Positions 19,090-28,714 are shown, counted from the stretch's first letter. The stretch is 64,000 nt of DNA from Levilactobacillus zymae (GCF_032190635.1 NZ_JAVLAS010000001.1:248001-312000); one strand, 5' to 3'. Notes: generated by a model from the sequence alone, not told the origin. Numbers and translations are program-made.

Positions 19090-20271
19090 TTAGAATTCGC
19101 GGTGGCCGCCGAGGTAGACCTGTTTATCGGCCTGCACAACGGCGTGAACGTCAGCGACGGGATCGGCCTTCAGTACTTGGAAGTCGGCGAACTTGCCCAC
19201 TTCCAGGGTGCCGTAATCGGCAGCAACTCCCAGGAGTTGGGCGGAATTGATGCTTGAGCATTGGTAGGCCTGCGCGGGGGTCATCCCAATCTTAGTGAGC
19301 ATTCTAAATTCTTCGGGGGTCTTGTCGAACCCGTTGAACGGGGTGCCGGCGTCGGTCCCACAGGTAAACTTAACGCCAATCTGGAAGGCCCGCGAGAGGT
19401 TCACGTAGGTATCGTCTAGAGCGTCTTCGGCCTTCTTGATTTCCCAGGCGGGCAATACGCCAATGCCATCCTTGGCGGCCGCCCATTCGGCGATTAACGT
19501 CGGGGTGAGGTAGGTCCCTTGGGCCACCATCTGCTGGGCCTCCTGCTCATTCACGTAAAAGCCGTGTTCGATGGAGTCAACGCCGGCATCAATCGCGTTT
19601 TGAATCCCGGGATTGCCTTCGGCGTGAGCCGCAACGATGCGCCGTTTGTGGTGGGCTTCTTCCACGGCCACGTGCATCTCGGCGACGGAAAGCTGAGGAT
19701 CTTCCATGAAGTCGTTAGGGGTCATCACCCCACCGGTTGCCATGACTTTGATGCTTTCGGCCCCGTTTTTAAACGCCGTGCGGACGGCCTTACGCATCTC
19801 ATCGGGAGAATCGACCGCATGGCCACCGTGCGGGGAATCACCGTGACCACCCGTCATGGAGAAGGCCTTACCCGAGGTCATCATGTGTGGGGTGTGGGGC
19901 AATTTACCGTCGCACTGCATCCGTTTGAGGGCGATATCCACGTCGTATTCGGTGCCGCATTGCCGGATGTAGGTGACACCGGATTGGAGCAATTGATGGA
20001 GGTTTTGCGTGGCAAAGACCGCCGATTCAGCTTCGGTATGCCCGTATGACCCATCAGGAGTGTCGGGACCCGCGGTAATGTGGGTATGGACGTTGAAGAA
20101 GCCGGGCATCACGTATTGTCCGTGAAAGTCAACGCGCTGGTCAGTGCTGGTGGGGGTACCGGTCCCCCGGGCCGTGATGCGGCCAGTCTGATCGTCGACC
20201 GTGAACCAGGCATTTTCCGTATTGTGATCGGTGGTACCGTCAAAGAAGTTGCAATTGTAAAAAGTTGTCAT
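19090..20271 (-). CDS. Metal-dependent amidohydrolase (imidazolonepropionase/prolidase-like)
   Basis: 393 codons from ATG at 20271; GGAGGAA lies just upstream, and the in-frame TTG further up overlaps this RBS. Amidohydrolase superfamily enzymes hydrolyse C-N bonds with one or two metals in a TIM barrel. Metal ligands visible: HTH in GFFNVHTHITAG (about residue 65), a lysine in SIKVMATGGV, histidines in VAAHAEG and SIEHGFY and the aspartate in CGTDAGTPF. Relatives act on N-acyl or Xaa-Pro dipeptides; substrate cannot be fixed here. The neighbour on the same strand is an oligopeptide-binding protein controlled by a T-box, consistent with peptide use. Confidence 0.85.
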   Translation of the reverse strand: MTTFYNCNFFDGTTDHNTENAWFTVDDQTGRITARGTGTPTSTDQRVDFHGQYVMPGFFNVHTHITAGPDTPDGSYGHTEAESAVFATQNLHQLLQSGVTYIRQCGTEYDVDIALKRMQCDGKLPHTPHMMTSGKAFSMTGGHGDSPHGGHAVDSPDEMRKAVRTAFKNGAESIKVMATGGVMTPNDFMEDPQLSVAEMHVAVEEAHHKRRIVAAHAEGNPGIQNAIDAGVDSIEHGFYVNEQEAQQMVAQGTYLTPTLIAEWAAAKDGIGVLPAWEIKKAEDALDDTYVNLSRAFQIGVKFTCGTDAGTPFNGFDKTPEEFRMLTKIGMTPAQAYQCSSINSAQLLGVAADYGTLEVGKFADFQVLKADPVADVHAVVQADKQVYLGGHREF

Positions 20272-20351
20272 AACAGATTCCTCCAAGTTTTTTTAAGATA
20301 CGGGGTGTGTTGCGTGGGACAGATTGGTCACTTCCTCGGTTGGGCTGGGCG

Positions 20352-21953
20352 TTACTTCCAATAAGCGTATTGATAGTGGGCTTCGTTCAACAGCGAGTAT
20401 GTCAGGCCGCCGACCTTGTCGCTCACCAACTTGGCTTCGGAAGGTTGATAGACGGGAACGTACCCCTTGACGCTCATCAGGTACTTATCCGCGGCAATCA
20501 AGCCATTGTACCGAGCGCTCCCGGTTTGGGCGTTGGCGCTTTGCAGGAGCTGGTTGTATTGCGAATCGTTCCAATTGGTGAAGTTGACGGAGTTGCCTTT
20601 AGCGGCTAATTCCAAATAGTCGTCGGCGTCCAGCCAACTGGTCGACCAACCAATCAAATTAATGTCGAACTTCTCGGCGAAGTCGCGGGCGACGTGTTGG
20701 GCGTGGGGCAAAGCGGTGATGTTGACGGTCAAGCCCTTGAAGTTCTTTTCCATCACGGATTGGATGTAGGTGCCCACGTGTTTATCGTCGTCACTATCGT
20801 CGGTCAGAATGTTCAACGTGACTTTGGACTTGCCGGTTTCCTTCAGATACTTTTGCCAGTAGGCCTTGGCTTTGGTCACGTCGTGAGGCAACAGGTTCCC
20901 CACTTCCTTGGCCATGTCTTCACCGGTCTTGGGGTTGGCTTGGTCACCATAGGGAACGGCGCTCGTAGCGGCCTTGGAGCCATCACCCAAGACGTGATTG
21001 ACCAGTTGATTGCGGTCGATCACGTAGGAAACGGCCTGCCGCAGGTTCTCGGAACTCGTCTTAGCTTGCTTGCTGTTGAAGACCAAAAGACTCATCCGGC
21101 CCAGCAAATGGGTTTTCAGTTGTTTTTCGTTGCCGTTGGAGCGAACGTATTGGCCACTAACCGTGGTTTCTTGGATCTTACCGGACTTGAACAGGTTGGC
21201 CGCTGTGGTTTCATCCTTGGTGACGCTGACCTTGATGTTGTTGATCTGGACGTTCTTGGCGTTCCAGTAGTGCGGATTCTTGACGTAGTGCCAGCTGGAA
21301 TTGCTGCCGGTCCAACCGACCAACTTGTAGGGACCGTCACTCATGGTCTTGGCGGCGCTAGTCCCGTACTGCGCACCGTACTTCTTTACGGTGGCGGTGT
21401 TCAACGGGTAGTAGTCGCTGGCCACTAGGCTGTTGAAGTACGGTACGGCCTTAGTCAGCTGGATTTGAAGCTTGGTCTTACTCAGGGCCTTAATGCCTAA
21501 TTTTGAAGGGGCCAGCTTGCCGTGCTGGACCGCGTCGTAATTCTTGAAGGCCGACAGGAGACTGGCGTATTGAGCCTTGGTCTTGGGGTTCGCCATCCGT
21601 TGAAGGGACGTGACGAAATCCTGGGCCGTGACGCGCTGACCATTGGCCCACTTGGCATTCTTCTTAAGGGTGAAGGTGTAGGTTTTCCCATGGTTTGTAG
21701 GTTGCACGATTTTGGTCGCTACGCCGGGGATAATCTTGTTCGATTTGCTATAGGTGTAGAGGCCTTCCATGGTCTGCGAAATGACGCTACCACTGTTGGT
21801 ATCGGTGGATTTGTTCGGGTCGGCCGTAGCCGGTTCGTCGGCTAAGGTGACGTTTAACGTTCGGTTCTTGGTCTGGCCGTTGGCTTGACCGCAGGCGCTT
21901 AACGTGACCGCCAACAGAAAAGCGGCGGGAATCATAAATAGTGAACGATGCAT
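20352..21953 (-). CDS. oppA: Oligopeptide ABC transporter substrate-binding lipoprotein (OppA family), copy 1
   Basis: 533 codons from ATG at 21953, after AGGAGG with 9 bases spacing. The signal peptide MHRSLFMIPAAFLLAVTLSA ends in lipobox LSAC, so the protein is a surface lipoprotein. SBP_bac_5 features: LNVTLADEPATADPNKSTDT, DGPYKLVGWTG, WKYxKNPHYWNAK-type segment and C-terminal GYVPVYQPSEAKLVSDKVGG. It should bind peptides for import by an Opp ABC transporter encoded elsewhere. A complete T-box riboswitch precedes it, so expression should rise when a tRNA is uncharged. It is paralogous to the protein at 34323-35945. Confidence 0.93.
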   Translation of the reverse strand: MHRSLFMIPAAFLLAVTLSACGQANGQTKNRTLNVTLADEPATADPNKSTDTNSGSVISQTMEGLYTYSKSNKIIPGVATKIVQPTNHGKTYTFTLKKNAKWANGQRVTAQDFVTSLQRMANPKTKAQYASLLSAFKNYDAVQHGKLAPSKLGIKALSKTKLQIQLTKAVPYFNSLVASDYYPLNTATVKKYGAQYGTSAAKTMSDGPYKLVGWTGSNSSWHYVKNPHYWNAKNVQINNIKVSVTKDETTAANLFKSGKIQETTVSGQYVRSNGNEKQLKTHLLGRMSLLVFNSKQAKTSSENLRQAVSYVIDRNQLVNHVLGDGSKAATSAVPYGDQANPKTGEDMAKEVGNLLPHDVTKAKAYWQKYLKETGKSKVTLNILTDDSDDDKHVGTYIQSVMEKNFKGLTVNITALPHAQHVARDFAEKFDINLIGWSTSWLDADDYLELAAKGNSVNFTNWNDSQYNQLLQSANAQTGSARYNGLIAADKYLMSVKGYVPVYQPSEAKLVSDKVGGLTYSLLNEAHYQYAYWK

Positions 21954-21998
21954 AAGCAAGGACCTCCTAGGTGTGTCAATCGATGCGGTGGCCAACGA

Positions 21999-22318
21999 CA
22001 AAAAGCGCCCTTACGGAAAATGTTTCTCCGTAAGGGCGCAAGTTTTTGCACGGTACCACCTTAGTTGGTTCTTAACATGAACGGCGGCTCCTAGAGGCAA
22101 TTTCTCACAGGCTAGGTCCTGTGGGGGCCACACCGCGATTCAAGTGCAGGGATAACGGCTGCGGCCGGTCGGGCTTACTAGAATTCAGCTGACAGTTCGG
22201 AAGGGAGTTCACGTGGTGTCGGGGTTCCCGCTCACACTAAACCGGGATCGCTTAACGCCCAAGGCCACGTTACTAGTCTTCTTCATAACTTTTTAATTTT
22301 CTCATCGATTGTTAATGA
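21999..22318 (-). promoter_or_regulatory. T-box riboswitch of oppA copy 1
   Basis: On the minus strand the T-box AAGGTGGTACCG (22062-22051) is followed by a strong terminator (GCGCCCTTACGG / CCGTAAGGGCGC, then TTTTT; 22040-22000). Upstream is a stem I with an AGTA bulge strand and a facing GAA followed by CTC (22210-22205), where the specifier codon should lie. I do not assign the amino acid with confidence. Confidence 0.95.
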
Positions 22319-22323
22319 TTGCT

Positions 22324-22352
22324 AGTTTAGCGAGGCGACCGTAAAATGTCAA
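22324..22352 (-). promoter_or_regulatory. Promoter of the T-box/oppA 1 transcript
   Basis: Minus strand: TTGACA (22352-22347), 17 bases, TAAACT (22329-22324). Confidence 0.85.
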
Positions 22353-22419
22353 CCGTTTTTAAAAAATTAATTGCTGACTGAATGGGTAAATCCCGGGTGG
22401 CTGTAAGTAAATTTAGCTC

Positions 22420-22457
22420 AAAAAAATTCCGCAACAATCGGCTGATTGCTGCGGAAC
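22420..22457 (-). terminator. Terminator after nitroreductase
   Basis: Minus strand: TTCCGCAGCAATC pairs with GATTGTTGCGGAA and is followed by TTTTTT. Confidence 0.9.
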
Positions 22458-22465
22458 CATTGAAT

Positions 22466-23110
22466 TTACTGGCGAACCTGCAAGATGTTGTCGAGTGGGG
22501 CTCGTTTAGGTCGTAATTGATTCAGCTGGTTGTCTTTAGGGTATCCTAGTGCGATTCCCATGAAGAGGGCTTCGTCGGTGGGAATGTCGAATGCTTGGCG
22601 AATTTCGGCGGGATACCGGACCAGTTCGTAGGCCGGCACGCCGCTAACCCCGTGGGCTTGCGCAGCCAGTAAGATGCCGTACCCGAAGGCGCCGACATCG
22701 TAAGCCGAATAGGCCGAAGCGTCCCGCGGCATGGGCAGGTACACGATGGCCGGCGCGTTGAAGAGGTGCTTTTGGCTGCTAACGAAACGGGTCTGTTCTT
22801 TAGCGGAGAAAAACGCCAACATGTTGGCCCGCCACGCATCTAGATTGGCTTGGGGGGCCGCCGCCCAGGTCTTCGGGGGCACGACTTCGGTCCAACTCTT
22901 GGTGCCCTGACTGGCTAATTCGAAGTGATGTTGGCGAATTCGTTGCACCACGTCGCCCAAGGCCAAGTAAGCCTTCCAAGGTTGGGTATTCTCCCACGAC
23001 GGTGCGTTTTGGGCGGTGTAGAGGATAGCCTTTAACGTCTCCAAGTTTACGGGGCGGTCGCTAAAGTCCCGGGCGGAATGCCGGTTGGTTAAAAGATTTT
23101 GATCGCTCAT
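22466..23110 (-). CDS. Nitroreductase-family FMN oxidoreductase
   Basis: 214 codons. Nitroreductases are FMN-binding, usually homodimeric, NAD(P)H-dependent enzymes. Seen: NRHSARDFSDRPV (FMN-phosphate-binding Arg-Ser motif, residues 9-21), APSWENTQPWKAYL, and FGYGILLAAQAHG plus ALGYPKDNQLNQLRPKR at the C-terminus. The RBS GAAAGGAAG precedes the ATG. It is separated by 85 bp from the MerR gene upstream, which points the same way, so the regulator could control both. It is related to the nitroreductase at 51321-51971. Confidence 0.9.
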   Translation of the reverse strand: MSDQNLLTNRHSARDFSDRPVNLETLKAILYTAQNAPSWENTQPWKAYLALGDVVQRIRQHHFELASQGTKSWTEVVPPKTWAAAPQANLDAWRANMLAFFSAKEQTRFVSSQKHLFNAPAIVYLPMPRDASAYSAYDVGAFGYGILLAAQAHGVSGVPAYELVRYPAEIRQAFDIPTDEALFMGIALGYPKDNQLNQLRPKRAPLDNILQVRQ

Positions 23111-23195
23111 CTGCTAACTTCCTTTCAGCATGTCATAGTGGTTGTATCCCCATTTTATCGTGCTGAACGCAGAAAACAACCTTGATGCTTCCAAG

Positions 23196-23957
23196 CTAGG
23201 CGGTGAAGTGTTCGATGATGGCCGCCAAAGTTACACCGGCATTGGGCTGGTTGGTCTTACGGTCGTAGTAGGCTTGAAAACGCGGATCGGCACGGTAGAG
23301 TTGGGCCAAACCCCGGTGCTGCGCAGTCGTGTAATTGTTCCACGTGAAACATAGCCAGTCTTTGTGCGCCGTAAAAATCCGTTGGGCAATCGGACCAGTG
23401 GTGTCTTGGGTCTGAGCCACCTGGGCTAAATCGGTGAGCAAATGTTGTTCGATGGTCTGCATGGCCTGGTAATCGGCGGCACTCAGGTGGGCGAACCGTT
23501 GTTGACTGGCGGTGACGGCGGCTTGGCCGTAGCGTTGGCGGGCTTCGGCACCGTATTGCTGGTCGTTAGTGGTGAGGGCTTGCTGCTTAAATGCGGCAAA
23601 TTTTTCTGAATCGGTCATTTGGGGACCTCCTTGATGGGCCGCTAACGTGCGGTCCAGTTGTTGGAGCAACTCAGTTAGGCGCAGTTGTTCAGCACGCAAC
23701 GCGTTCCGTTGTCGGCGGAGCGCCACGTCTTGGTCCGCTAAAGACTGGGTCAATAATTCTTGAATTTCGGCCAAGGTAAAGCCAAAGGCCTGCCAGTAAC
23801 GAATTCGTTGGAGTTGATCGACCTGCGCCGCGGAATACTCGCGGTAACCGTTTTGGGGATTGCGTTGCGCGGGTAACAGACCAATCTGATCATAATACCG
23901 AAGAGTTCGTGGACTAAGGCCTGCCAGCTGGGCGAGTGCTTGAATCGAATAAGACAT
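23196..23957 (-). CDS. MerR-family regulator with TipAS ligand-binding domain
   Basis: 253 codons from ATG at 23957 (MSYSIQALAQLAGLSPRTLR), preceded by GGGAGGTCC. The frame extends far upstream but without RBS support. N-terminal MerR HTH with the wing (RTLRYYDQIGLLPAQRNPQNGYREY, written here across residues 17-41), a dimerisation helix (about 70-105) and a C-terminal TipAS domain (about 115-253) with LSAADYQAMQTIEQHL and QHRGLAQLYRADPRFQAYY. TipA-like proteins bind hydrophobic drugs or antibiotics and activate a target promoter. A perfect parS-like sequence lies inside this gene. Confidence 0.9.
   Translation of the reverse strand: MSYSIQALAQLAGLSPRTLRYYDQIGLLPAQRNPQNGYREYSAAQVDQLQRIRYWQAFGFTLAEIQELLTQSLADQDVALRRQRNALRAEQLRLTELLQQLDRTLAAHQGGPQMTDSEKFAAFKQQALTTNDQQYGAEARQRYGQAAVTASQQRFAHLSAADYQAMQTIEQHLLTDLAQVAQTQDTTGPIAQRIFTAHKDWLCFTWNNYTTAQHRGLAQLYRADPRFQAYYDRKTNQPNAGVTLAAIIEHFTA
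23336..23351. promoter_or_regulatory. parS centromere-like site
   Basis: TGTTCCACGTGAAACA matches the 16-bp Bacillus parS consensus TGTTNCACGTGAAACA exactly. It lies inside the merR-tipAS gene, as parS sites often lie in genes near oriC. Confidence 0.85.
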
Positions 23958-24088
23958 GGAAAGGACCTCCCTGAGTTGCTTAAGTTCTAGTGTAAAGGTT
24001 GTCGTGACGTCAAGGTCAAGGGGGAAGCTGGTTAAATTTAAAGTTCGGCGTAACCGCGTCAGACCGGGATTTAAGCGAGAATCAAATT

Positions 24089-24116
24089 TTGTGAACGGCC
24101 GGGGTTGTGATAAAAT
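24089..24116 (+). promoter_or_regulatory. Promoter of gdpP
   Basis: TTGTGA (24089-24094), 16 bases, TAAAAT (24111-24116), about 95 bp before the gdpP ATG. Confidence 0.55.
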
Positions 24117-24210
24117 AAAAGTATTCTTTAGTGCGGTCAGGCTCACCGCTTTTTGACCGGGTGATACCGCCGTGGATAGACTTTTTGTACGAATCAGATG
24201 AGGAGTAAGT

Positions 24211-26226
24211 ATGCACAAACTATTTTCGCGGGCAAACGTCCCCGAGTTCTTACAGAACCGGCGGCTCCGGGGGCTCGCAATCATGACGGCTGGCTTAGCC
24301 ATTCTTGGGATAGTCCTGTCGTTCCTACTTAATTGGATTTTTGGTATCGTCATTTTAGTCTTAGTCGGCATTGGGATGTTCGGGGTGTTTAACACCATGG
24401 CAGAAATCGGTGCCGACACCGCTCAGTACATCTCCGATCTCTCCTACCGGATTCAACAAGGTGAGCAGGAGTCGTTGATTCGCATGCCGCCTGGTGTGAT
24501 GATCTTGGGCACCAGCAACCAAGTCGAATGGCTTAATCCCTACTTACAACGGTACTTTGATGACCAAAACGTGTTGGGGCGGTCGTTGGATACGGTCGAT
24601 GCCGAATTAGCGAAGTTGGTAGCGACCACCAAACCGGAAACGTTGACCACGGTTAAGTGGCGCGATTACCGGTTTTCGATGTACGTTCAGCCCGATTTTC
24701 ACGCCGTGTACCTCTACGATATCACGCATTACCAGTTGATTCAGGAGCAATACGACGATGAAAAGATTGCCATTGGGCAGATTTTCTTGGATAACTATGA
24801 TGAAATTACGCAATCGATGACCGACCAAGACATTTCGAACCTCCGTAATTATGTGACCAACGAATTATCTTCGTGGGTTCAACAGTTCGATATGTACTTG
24901 AAACAGCTCGACGATGATCACTACTTCATTTTAGCCTACGCGAAGTCGTTAGCGGCAATTGAAGCCGATAAGTTCAAGATTTTGGACACCATTCGGGAGA
25001 GTACGTCGAAACAGAACTTCCCATTAACGTTAAGTATCGGGATTGCCTACGGGGACCCGAACTTAAACAAACTGGCCGACCAAGCTCAGAGTAACCTGGA
25101 CCTGGCGCTGGGCCGGGGTGGGGATCAGGTCGTGGTCAAGGCTGCCGATCAGGAAGCCCGCTACTACGGCGGGAAGACCAACCCCATGGAGAAACGAACG
25201 CGGGTCCGTGCCCGGATGATTTCGCAAGCCCTACAAGAGCTGATGAACGAGTCCGACCAGATTTTCGTCCAGGGGCACACCCAACCGGATATGGATTCGC
25301 TGGGGGCTTGCCTGGGGATTCGTCGGATCGCCAAGATGAACAACAAGACCTGTTGGATTGTCTTAGACCAGGAAATGGTCCACTCCGACGTTCAGCGGTT
25401 GCTGGATGACCTGAAAGGCTATCCCGACATTGCGGCGACCATCATTTCGCCGGAAAAGGCACTGGAAAAGGCCACCGACCAAAGCATGTTGATCATGGTC
25501 GACCACTCCAAGCCGTCGATTACCATTGCGCCGGACCTGTATCACCGGATGGAAAATCGAGTGATGATCCTTGACCATCACCGGCGGGGTGAAGAGTTCC
25601 CCGAAAATCCGTTATTGGTCTACATCGAACCGTACGCCAGCTCGACCTGTGAACTGATTACCGAAATGTTCGAGTACCAGTCCCAGGAGGGTGAACCCAT
25701 CAACAAGGTGGAGGCCACGGCCATGTTAACCGGGATCTTCGTGGACACCAAGCACTTCTCGTTACGGACCGGGACGCGGACCTTCGATGCCGCCAGTTAC
25801 CTGCGTTCAGCGGGAGCCGATGCCATCGAGATGCAACAGTATATGAAGGAAAACGTCGATAGTTACCTCCAACGCAACCACCTGATTGAGCTGGTCGAGT
25901 TCGTCAACGAGGACATGGCCCTGGTGGCTGGCGAAGAGGACCAAACCTACGATCCGGTCACCGCGGCTCAGGCCGCTGACGACCTGTTGAATATGTCGGG
26001 GGTTGATGCGTCGTTTGTGATTACGCGGCGTGATGACGGTCGGGTCGGCATTTCCGCCCGGTCGTTAGGTCGGATTAACGTGCAACTGACCATGGAAGCC
26101 ATGGGCGGTGGGGGGCATCTCTCCAACGCGGCGACCCAAATTGCCGATAAATCCGTGGCCGAGGTCAAGCAACAATTATTAGATATTCTGAACCATGCCG
26201 ATGACCCAGAAACCGTTGAACAGTAG
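24211..26226 (+). CDS. gdpP: Cyclic-di-AMP phosphodiesterase GdpP (YybT)
   Basis: 671 codons. GdpP hydrolyses c-di-AMP to pApA and so sets osmotic balance and cell-wall homeostasis. Two N-terminal membrane segments (about 23-60), a degenerate PAS domain, a degenerate GGDEF domain (about 175-310), a DHH domain (DMDSLGACLGIRR; DHHRRGEEFPEN) with metal-binding aspartates and histidines, and a C-terminal DHHA1 domain (MGGGGHLSNAATQI) are seen in order. The RBS GAGGAG precedes the ATG. It lies 63 bp from rplI and the order gdpP-rplI-dnaB is standard. Confidence 0.97.
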   Translation: MHKLFSRANVPEFLQNRRLRGLAIMTAGLAILGIVLSFLLNWIFGIVILVLVGIGMFGVFNTMAEIGADTAQYISDLSYRIQQGEQESLIRMPPGVMILGTSNQVEWLNPYLQRYFDDQNVLGRSLDTVDAELAKLVATTKPETLTTVKWRDYRFSMYVQPDFHAVYLYDITHYQLIQEQYDDEKIAIGQIFLDNYDEITQSMTDQDISNLRNYVTNELSSWVQQFDMYLKQLDDDHYFILAYAKSLAAIEADKFKILDTIRESTSKQNFPLTLSIGIAYGDPNLNKLADQAQSNLDLALGRGGDQVVVKAADQEARYYGGKTNPMEKRTRVRARMISQALQELMNESDQIFVQGHTQPDMDSLGACLGIRRIAKMNNKTCWIVLDQEMVHSDVQRLLDDLKGYPDIAATIISPEKALEKATDQSMLIMVDHSKPSITIAPDLYHRMENRVMILDHHRRGEEFPENPLLVYIEPYASSTCELITEMFEYQSQEGEPINKVEATAMLTGIFVDTKHFSLRTGTRTFDAASYLRSAGADAIEMQQYMKENVDSYLQRNHLIELVEFVNEDMALVAGEEDQTYDPVTAAQAADDLLNMSGVDASFVITRRDDGRVGISARSLGRINVQLTMEAMGGGGHLSNAATQIADKSVAEVKQQLLDILNHADDPETVEQ

Positions 26227-26289
26227 TTAATTGCGTTCATTAGGGATTCGGCGTAGGATAAAATTATGAACTATTGAGGAGTGACCGAC

Positions 26290-26748
26290 GTGAAAGTGAT
26301 TTTTACCAAGGACGTCCGCGGCAAAGGTAAACGCGGTGAAATTAAGAACGTGCCTGACGGGTACGCGCAAAACTTTTTGATCAAGCGGGGCATGGCTAAA
26401 GAAGCTAACCAATCCGCGATGAGTCAACTCAACGCGGAACGGAAGGCCGAACAGCGGCGCGAAGCTGAGGAATTAGCCGAAGCTAACCAGTTGAAGACCC
26501 ACTTGGAAGACGATAAAACGGTGGTTGAAATCCTCGCCAAGGCCGGTGAAGACGGTCGGTTGTTCGGATCCATCCCCAGCAAGCAAATCGTCCAAGCCTT
26601 AGACAAGCAGTTCAACTTGAAGTTGGATAAGCACAAGGTTGATTTGCCGGAACCAATTCGTTCATTAGGCTACACCAACGTACCAGTTAAATTACACGCC
26701 GACGTGACCGCCAAGATTCGGGTTCACGTGGCCCAAAAGCAAAAATAA
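26290..26748 (+). CDS. rplI: 50S ribosomal protein L9
   Basis: 152 codons from the GTG at 26290 ([19 protein letters not shown]); AGGAG lies 8 bases upstream, and the in-frame GTG at 26281 overlaps this RBS. L9 has an N-terminal globular domain, a long connecting helix (about 40-80: KKAEANQ-rich) and a C-terminal domain, all present. It follows gdpP and ends in a strong terminator, so dnaB has its own promoter. Confidence 0.97.
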   Translation: MKVIFTKDVRGKGKRGEIKNVPDGYAQNFLIKRGMAKEANQSAMSQLNAERKAEQRREAEELAEANQLKTHLEDDKTVVEILAKAGEDGRLFGSIPSKQIVQALDKQFNLKLDKHKVDLPEPIRSLGYTNVPVKLHADVTAKIRVHVAQKQK

Positions 26749-26783
26749 ACTAAACGGGTGGTTTCACTAAGCCCTTGATATCA

Positions 26784-26826
26784 ACCGGTCCCCCAAGATC
26801 TTTGGATTTTGGGGGACCGGTTTTTG
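26784..26826 (+). terminator. Terminator after rplI
   Basis: ACCGGTCCCCCAA and TTGGGGGACCGGT form a 13-bp stem followed by TTTT. Confidence 0.93.
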
Positions 26827-26832
26827 TCCCCC

Positions 26833-27136
26833 AGATTTGGTATAATTCTAACCAAAGTTCCCACTTGGCGCGGGCCTTGAGCGCGGGCGTTTACGGGTGG
26901 GAAGGTCATCGGTCTTTTCGTGCCCCCACGCATGTGTTAAGATTGATTTCTGATAGACAACAGCAGTTGTAAAAAAATATCAAAGTTAATTGAGAAAAGT
27001 CCGAGGCTAAGGATTTCGATTAACCTAGATGGGCTAGTTTATCCGCCCCACTAGTTGTTAAATCTCGTTGAATTATAGCGGAGGTTTAGGAGAGGTATTC
27101 GCCAAGTTTTAGTTAAGGAGTTAGTGAGGATTAAGA
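26833..27136 (+). promoter_or_regulatory. dnaB promoter and long untranslated leader
   Basis: An extended -10, TTGGTATAAT, ends at about 26843. It would give a leader of about 285 nt before dnaB. The leader has GC-rich CGCGGGC/GAGCGCGGGCG segments, then AT-rich sequence, several RBS-like GGAG motifs (27080-27120) and no coding frame that I can support. It may be structured; no known riboswitch recognised. Confidence 0.45.
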
Positions 27137-28531
27137 ATGGACAATAGTGCACTAACAGACCACACACCACCACAGAACCTCGAAGCCGAAAAGGCCGTCT
27201 TAGGGGCGATCTTTTTGAGTACCGACGCGTTGGTGGATGCGCTGGAATACCTAAGCCCGGAAGATTTCTATCGCCGGGAACATCAAATTATTTTTCAAGC
27301 CATGATGGATCTAAACGACCGCGATGAAGCCATCGATGTCGTGACCATCACGGACCTATTGACCGCCAAGAACCAATTGGATGACGTGGGCGGCGTGACC
27401 TACATTGCCGAACTGGCCGGCTCCGTGCCGACCGCGGCCAACGCCACCTACTACGCCAAGATTGTGCAAAATAAGGCGGTCCTGCGGCGGTTGATTCAAA
27501 CCGCGACCAACATTGTGACGCAAGGGTACCAACAAGACGGCGACGTGACCGAAATTTTGGACAACGCCGAAAAAGACATCATGAACGTGGCTGAGATGCG
27601 GAGTCAATCCGGCTTTAAGCAGATTCGCGAAGTTCTGAGTCAGACCTTCGAGGACATCAACGAGTTGGCCGAAAAGGGCGACACGATTACCGGGCTATCC
27701 ACCGGGTATGCCGAACTGGATAAGATGACCACCGGATTACACGACGACGAATTGATGATCCTCGCCGCGCGGCCGGCCGTCGGGAAGACCGCCTTTGCGC
27801 TGAACATCGCGCAAAACGTGGGGACCCGAACCGATAAGACCGTCGCCATCTTTAGTCTGGAAATGAGTGCTGAATCGTTGGTTAACCGGATGTTATGTGC
27901 GGAAGGCTCCATCGACGCCAACCACTTACGGACCGGGCAACTGACCGAAGACGAGTGGAACAATTTGGTGATGGCCATGGGCAGCCTGTCCAAGGCCAGC
28001 ATCTACATCGATGACACGGCCGGCAACAAGATTACCGAAATTCGGGCCAAGTGTCGGCGGTTAGCCAAGGAAAAGCAAAACCTAGGCCTCATCGTGATCG
28101 ATTACCTGCAACTGATTGAAGGGACCAACCACGAAAGCCGGCAACAAGAAGTGTCTGATATTTCGCGGCAGCTTAAGAAGCTGGCCAAGGAATTGCACGT
28201 GCCCGTCATCGCGCTTTCACAGCTATCACGGGGCGTGGAACAGCGGCAAGATAAGCGGCCGGTACTGTCCGATATCCGGGAATCTGGGTCGATCGAACAG
28301 GATGCCGACATCGTGTCGTTTCTCTACCGGGACGATTATTACGAACGCGAAGGCGGCGATGAGGACAATAACGACAGTGATCCCCGCGAAGAGGGCAACG
28401 AAGACGTGGGGGAAGTCGAAGTCATTATTGAAAAGAACCGGTCGGGTCCGCGGGGCACGGTCAAGTTGCTTTTCGTCAAGTCCTTCAATAAATTCTCATC
28501 CGTGGCCTACGTGCCGGACGGACAGGGATAA
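27137..28531 (+). CDS. dnaB: Replicative DNA helicase DnaB (DnaC in Bacillus)
   Basis: 464 codons. The hexameric helicase unwinds DNA at the fork. N-terminal domain with QNLEAEKAVLGAIFL (about 13-27); RecA-like C-terminal domain with Walker A ARPAVGKTAFALNIAQN (about 213-229), IFSLEMSAESLVNRM, Walker B LIVIDYLQLI and the arginine-rich EQDADIVSFLYRDDYY segment. The ATG lies after TTAAGGAGTTAGTGAGGA. The C-terminus contains a run of acidic residues. It is monocistronic between two terminators. Confidence 0.98.
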   Translation: MDNSALTDHTPPQNLEAEKAVLGAIFLSTDALVDALEYLSPEDFYRREHQIIFQAMMDLNDRDEAIDVVTITDLLTAKNQLDDVGGVTYIAELAGSVPTAANATYYAKIVQNKAVLRRLIQTATNIVTQGYQQDGDVTEILDNAEKDIMNVAEMRSQSGFKQIREVLSQTFEDINELAEKGDTITGLSTGYAELDKMTTGLHDDELMILAARPAVGKTAFALNIAQNVGTRTDKTVAIFSLEMSAESLVNRMLCAEGSIDANHLRTGQLTEDEWNNLVMAMGSLSKASIYIDDTAGNKITEIRAKCRRLAKEKQNLGLIVIDYLQLIEGTNHESRQQEVSDISRQLKKLAKELHVPVIALSQLSRGVEQRQDKRPVLSDIRESGSIEQDADIVSFLYRDDYYEREGGDEDNNDSDPREEGNEDVGEVEVIIEKNRSGPRGTVKLLFVKSFNKFSSVAYVPDGQG

Positions 28532-28538
28532 GCTAAAG

Positions 28539-28577
28539 CAGGTGAGTCGGCGTTACGCCGGGGCTCGCCTGTTTTTA
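28539..28577 (+). terminator. Terminator after dnaB
   Basis: CAGGTGAGTC and GGCTCGCCTG pair around a GC-rich internal stem (GGCGT/ACGCC), followed by TTTTT. Confidence 0.85.
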
Positions 28578-28714
28578 TTTGGGGTGTTAATTCGTCCGGA
28601 TAAGTAAAAACTGAACGAAAATCTGTGGTTTTATCAGCAAATTCGGTAAAATTCATACGGATGTGCTAGAAAGTTCACACTTTCGTCATATTTACCAGCT
28701 AATATATACAACAT

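Noticed and set aside
20694..21428. 244-codon plus-strand frame opposite oppA 1
   Set aside because: Shadow of the GC-rich oppA gene; no RBS, composition follows the antisense frame.
23958..24419. N-terminal extension of the MerR regulator frame
   Set aside because: The MerR fold starts at 23957 with a good RBS; the extension overlaps the gdpP promoter and start region on the opposite strand.
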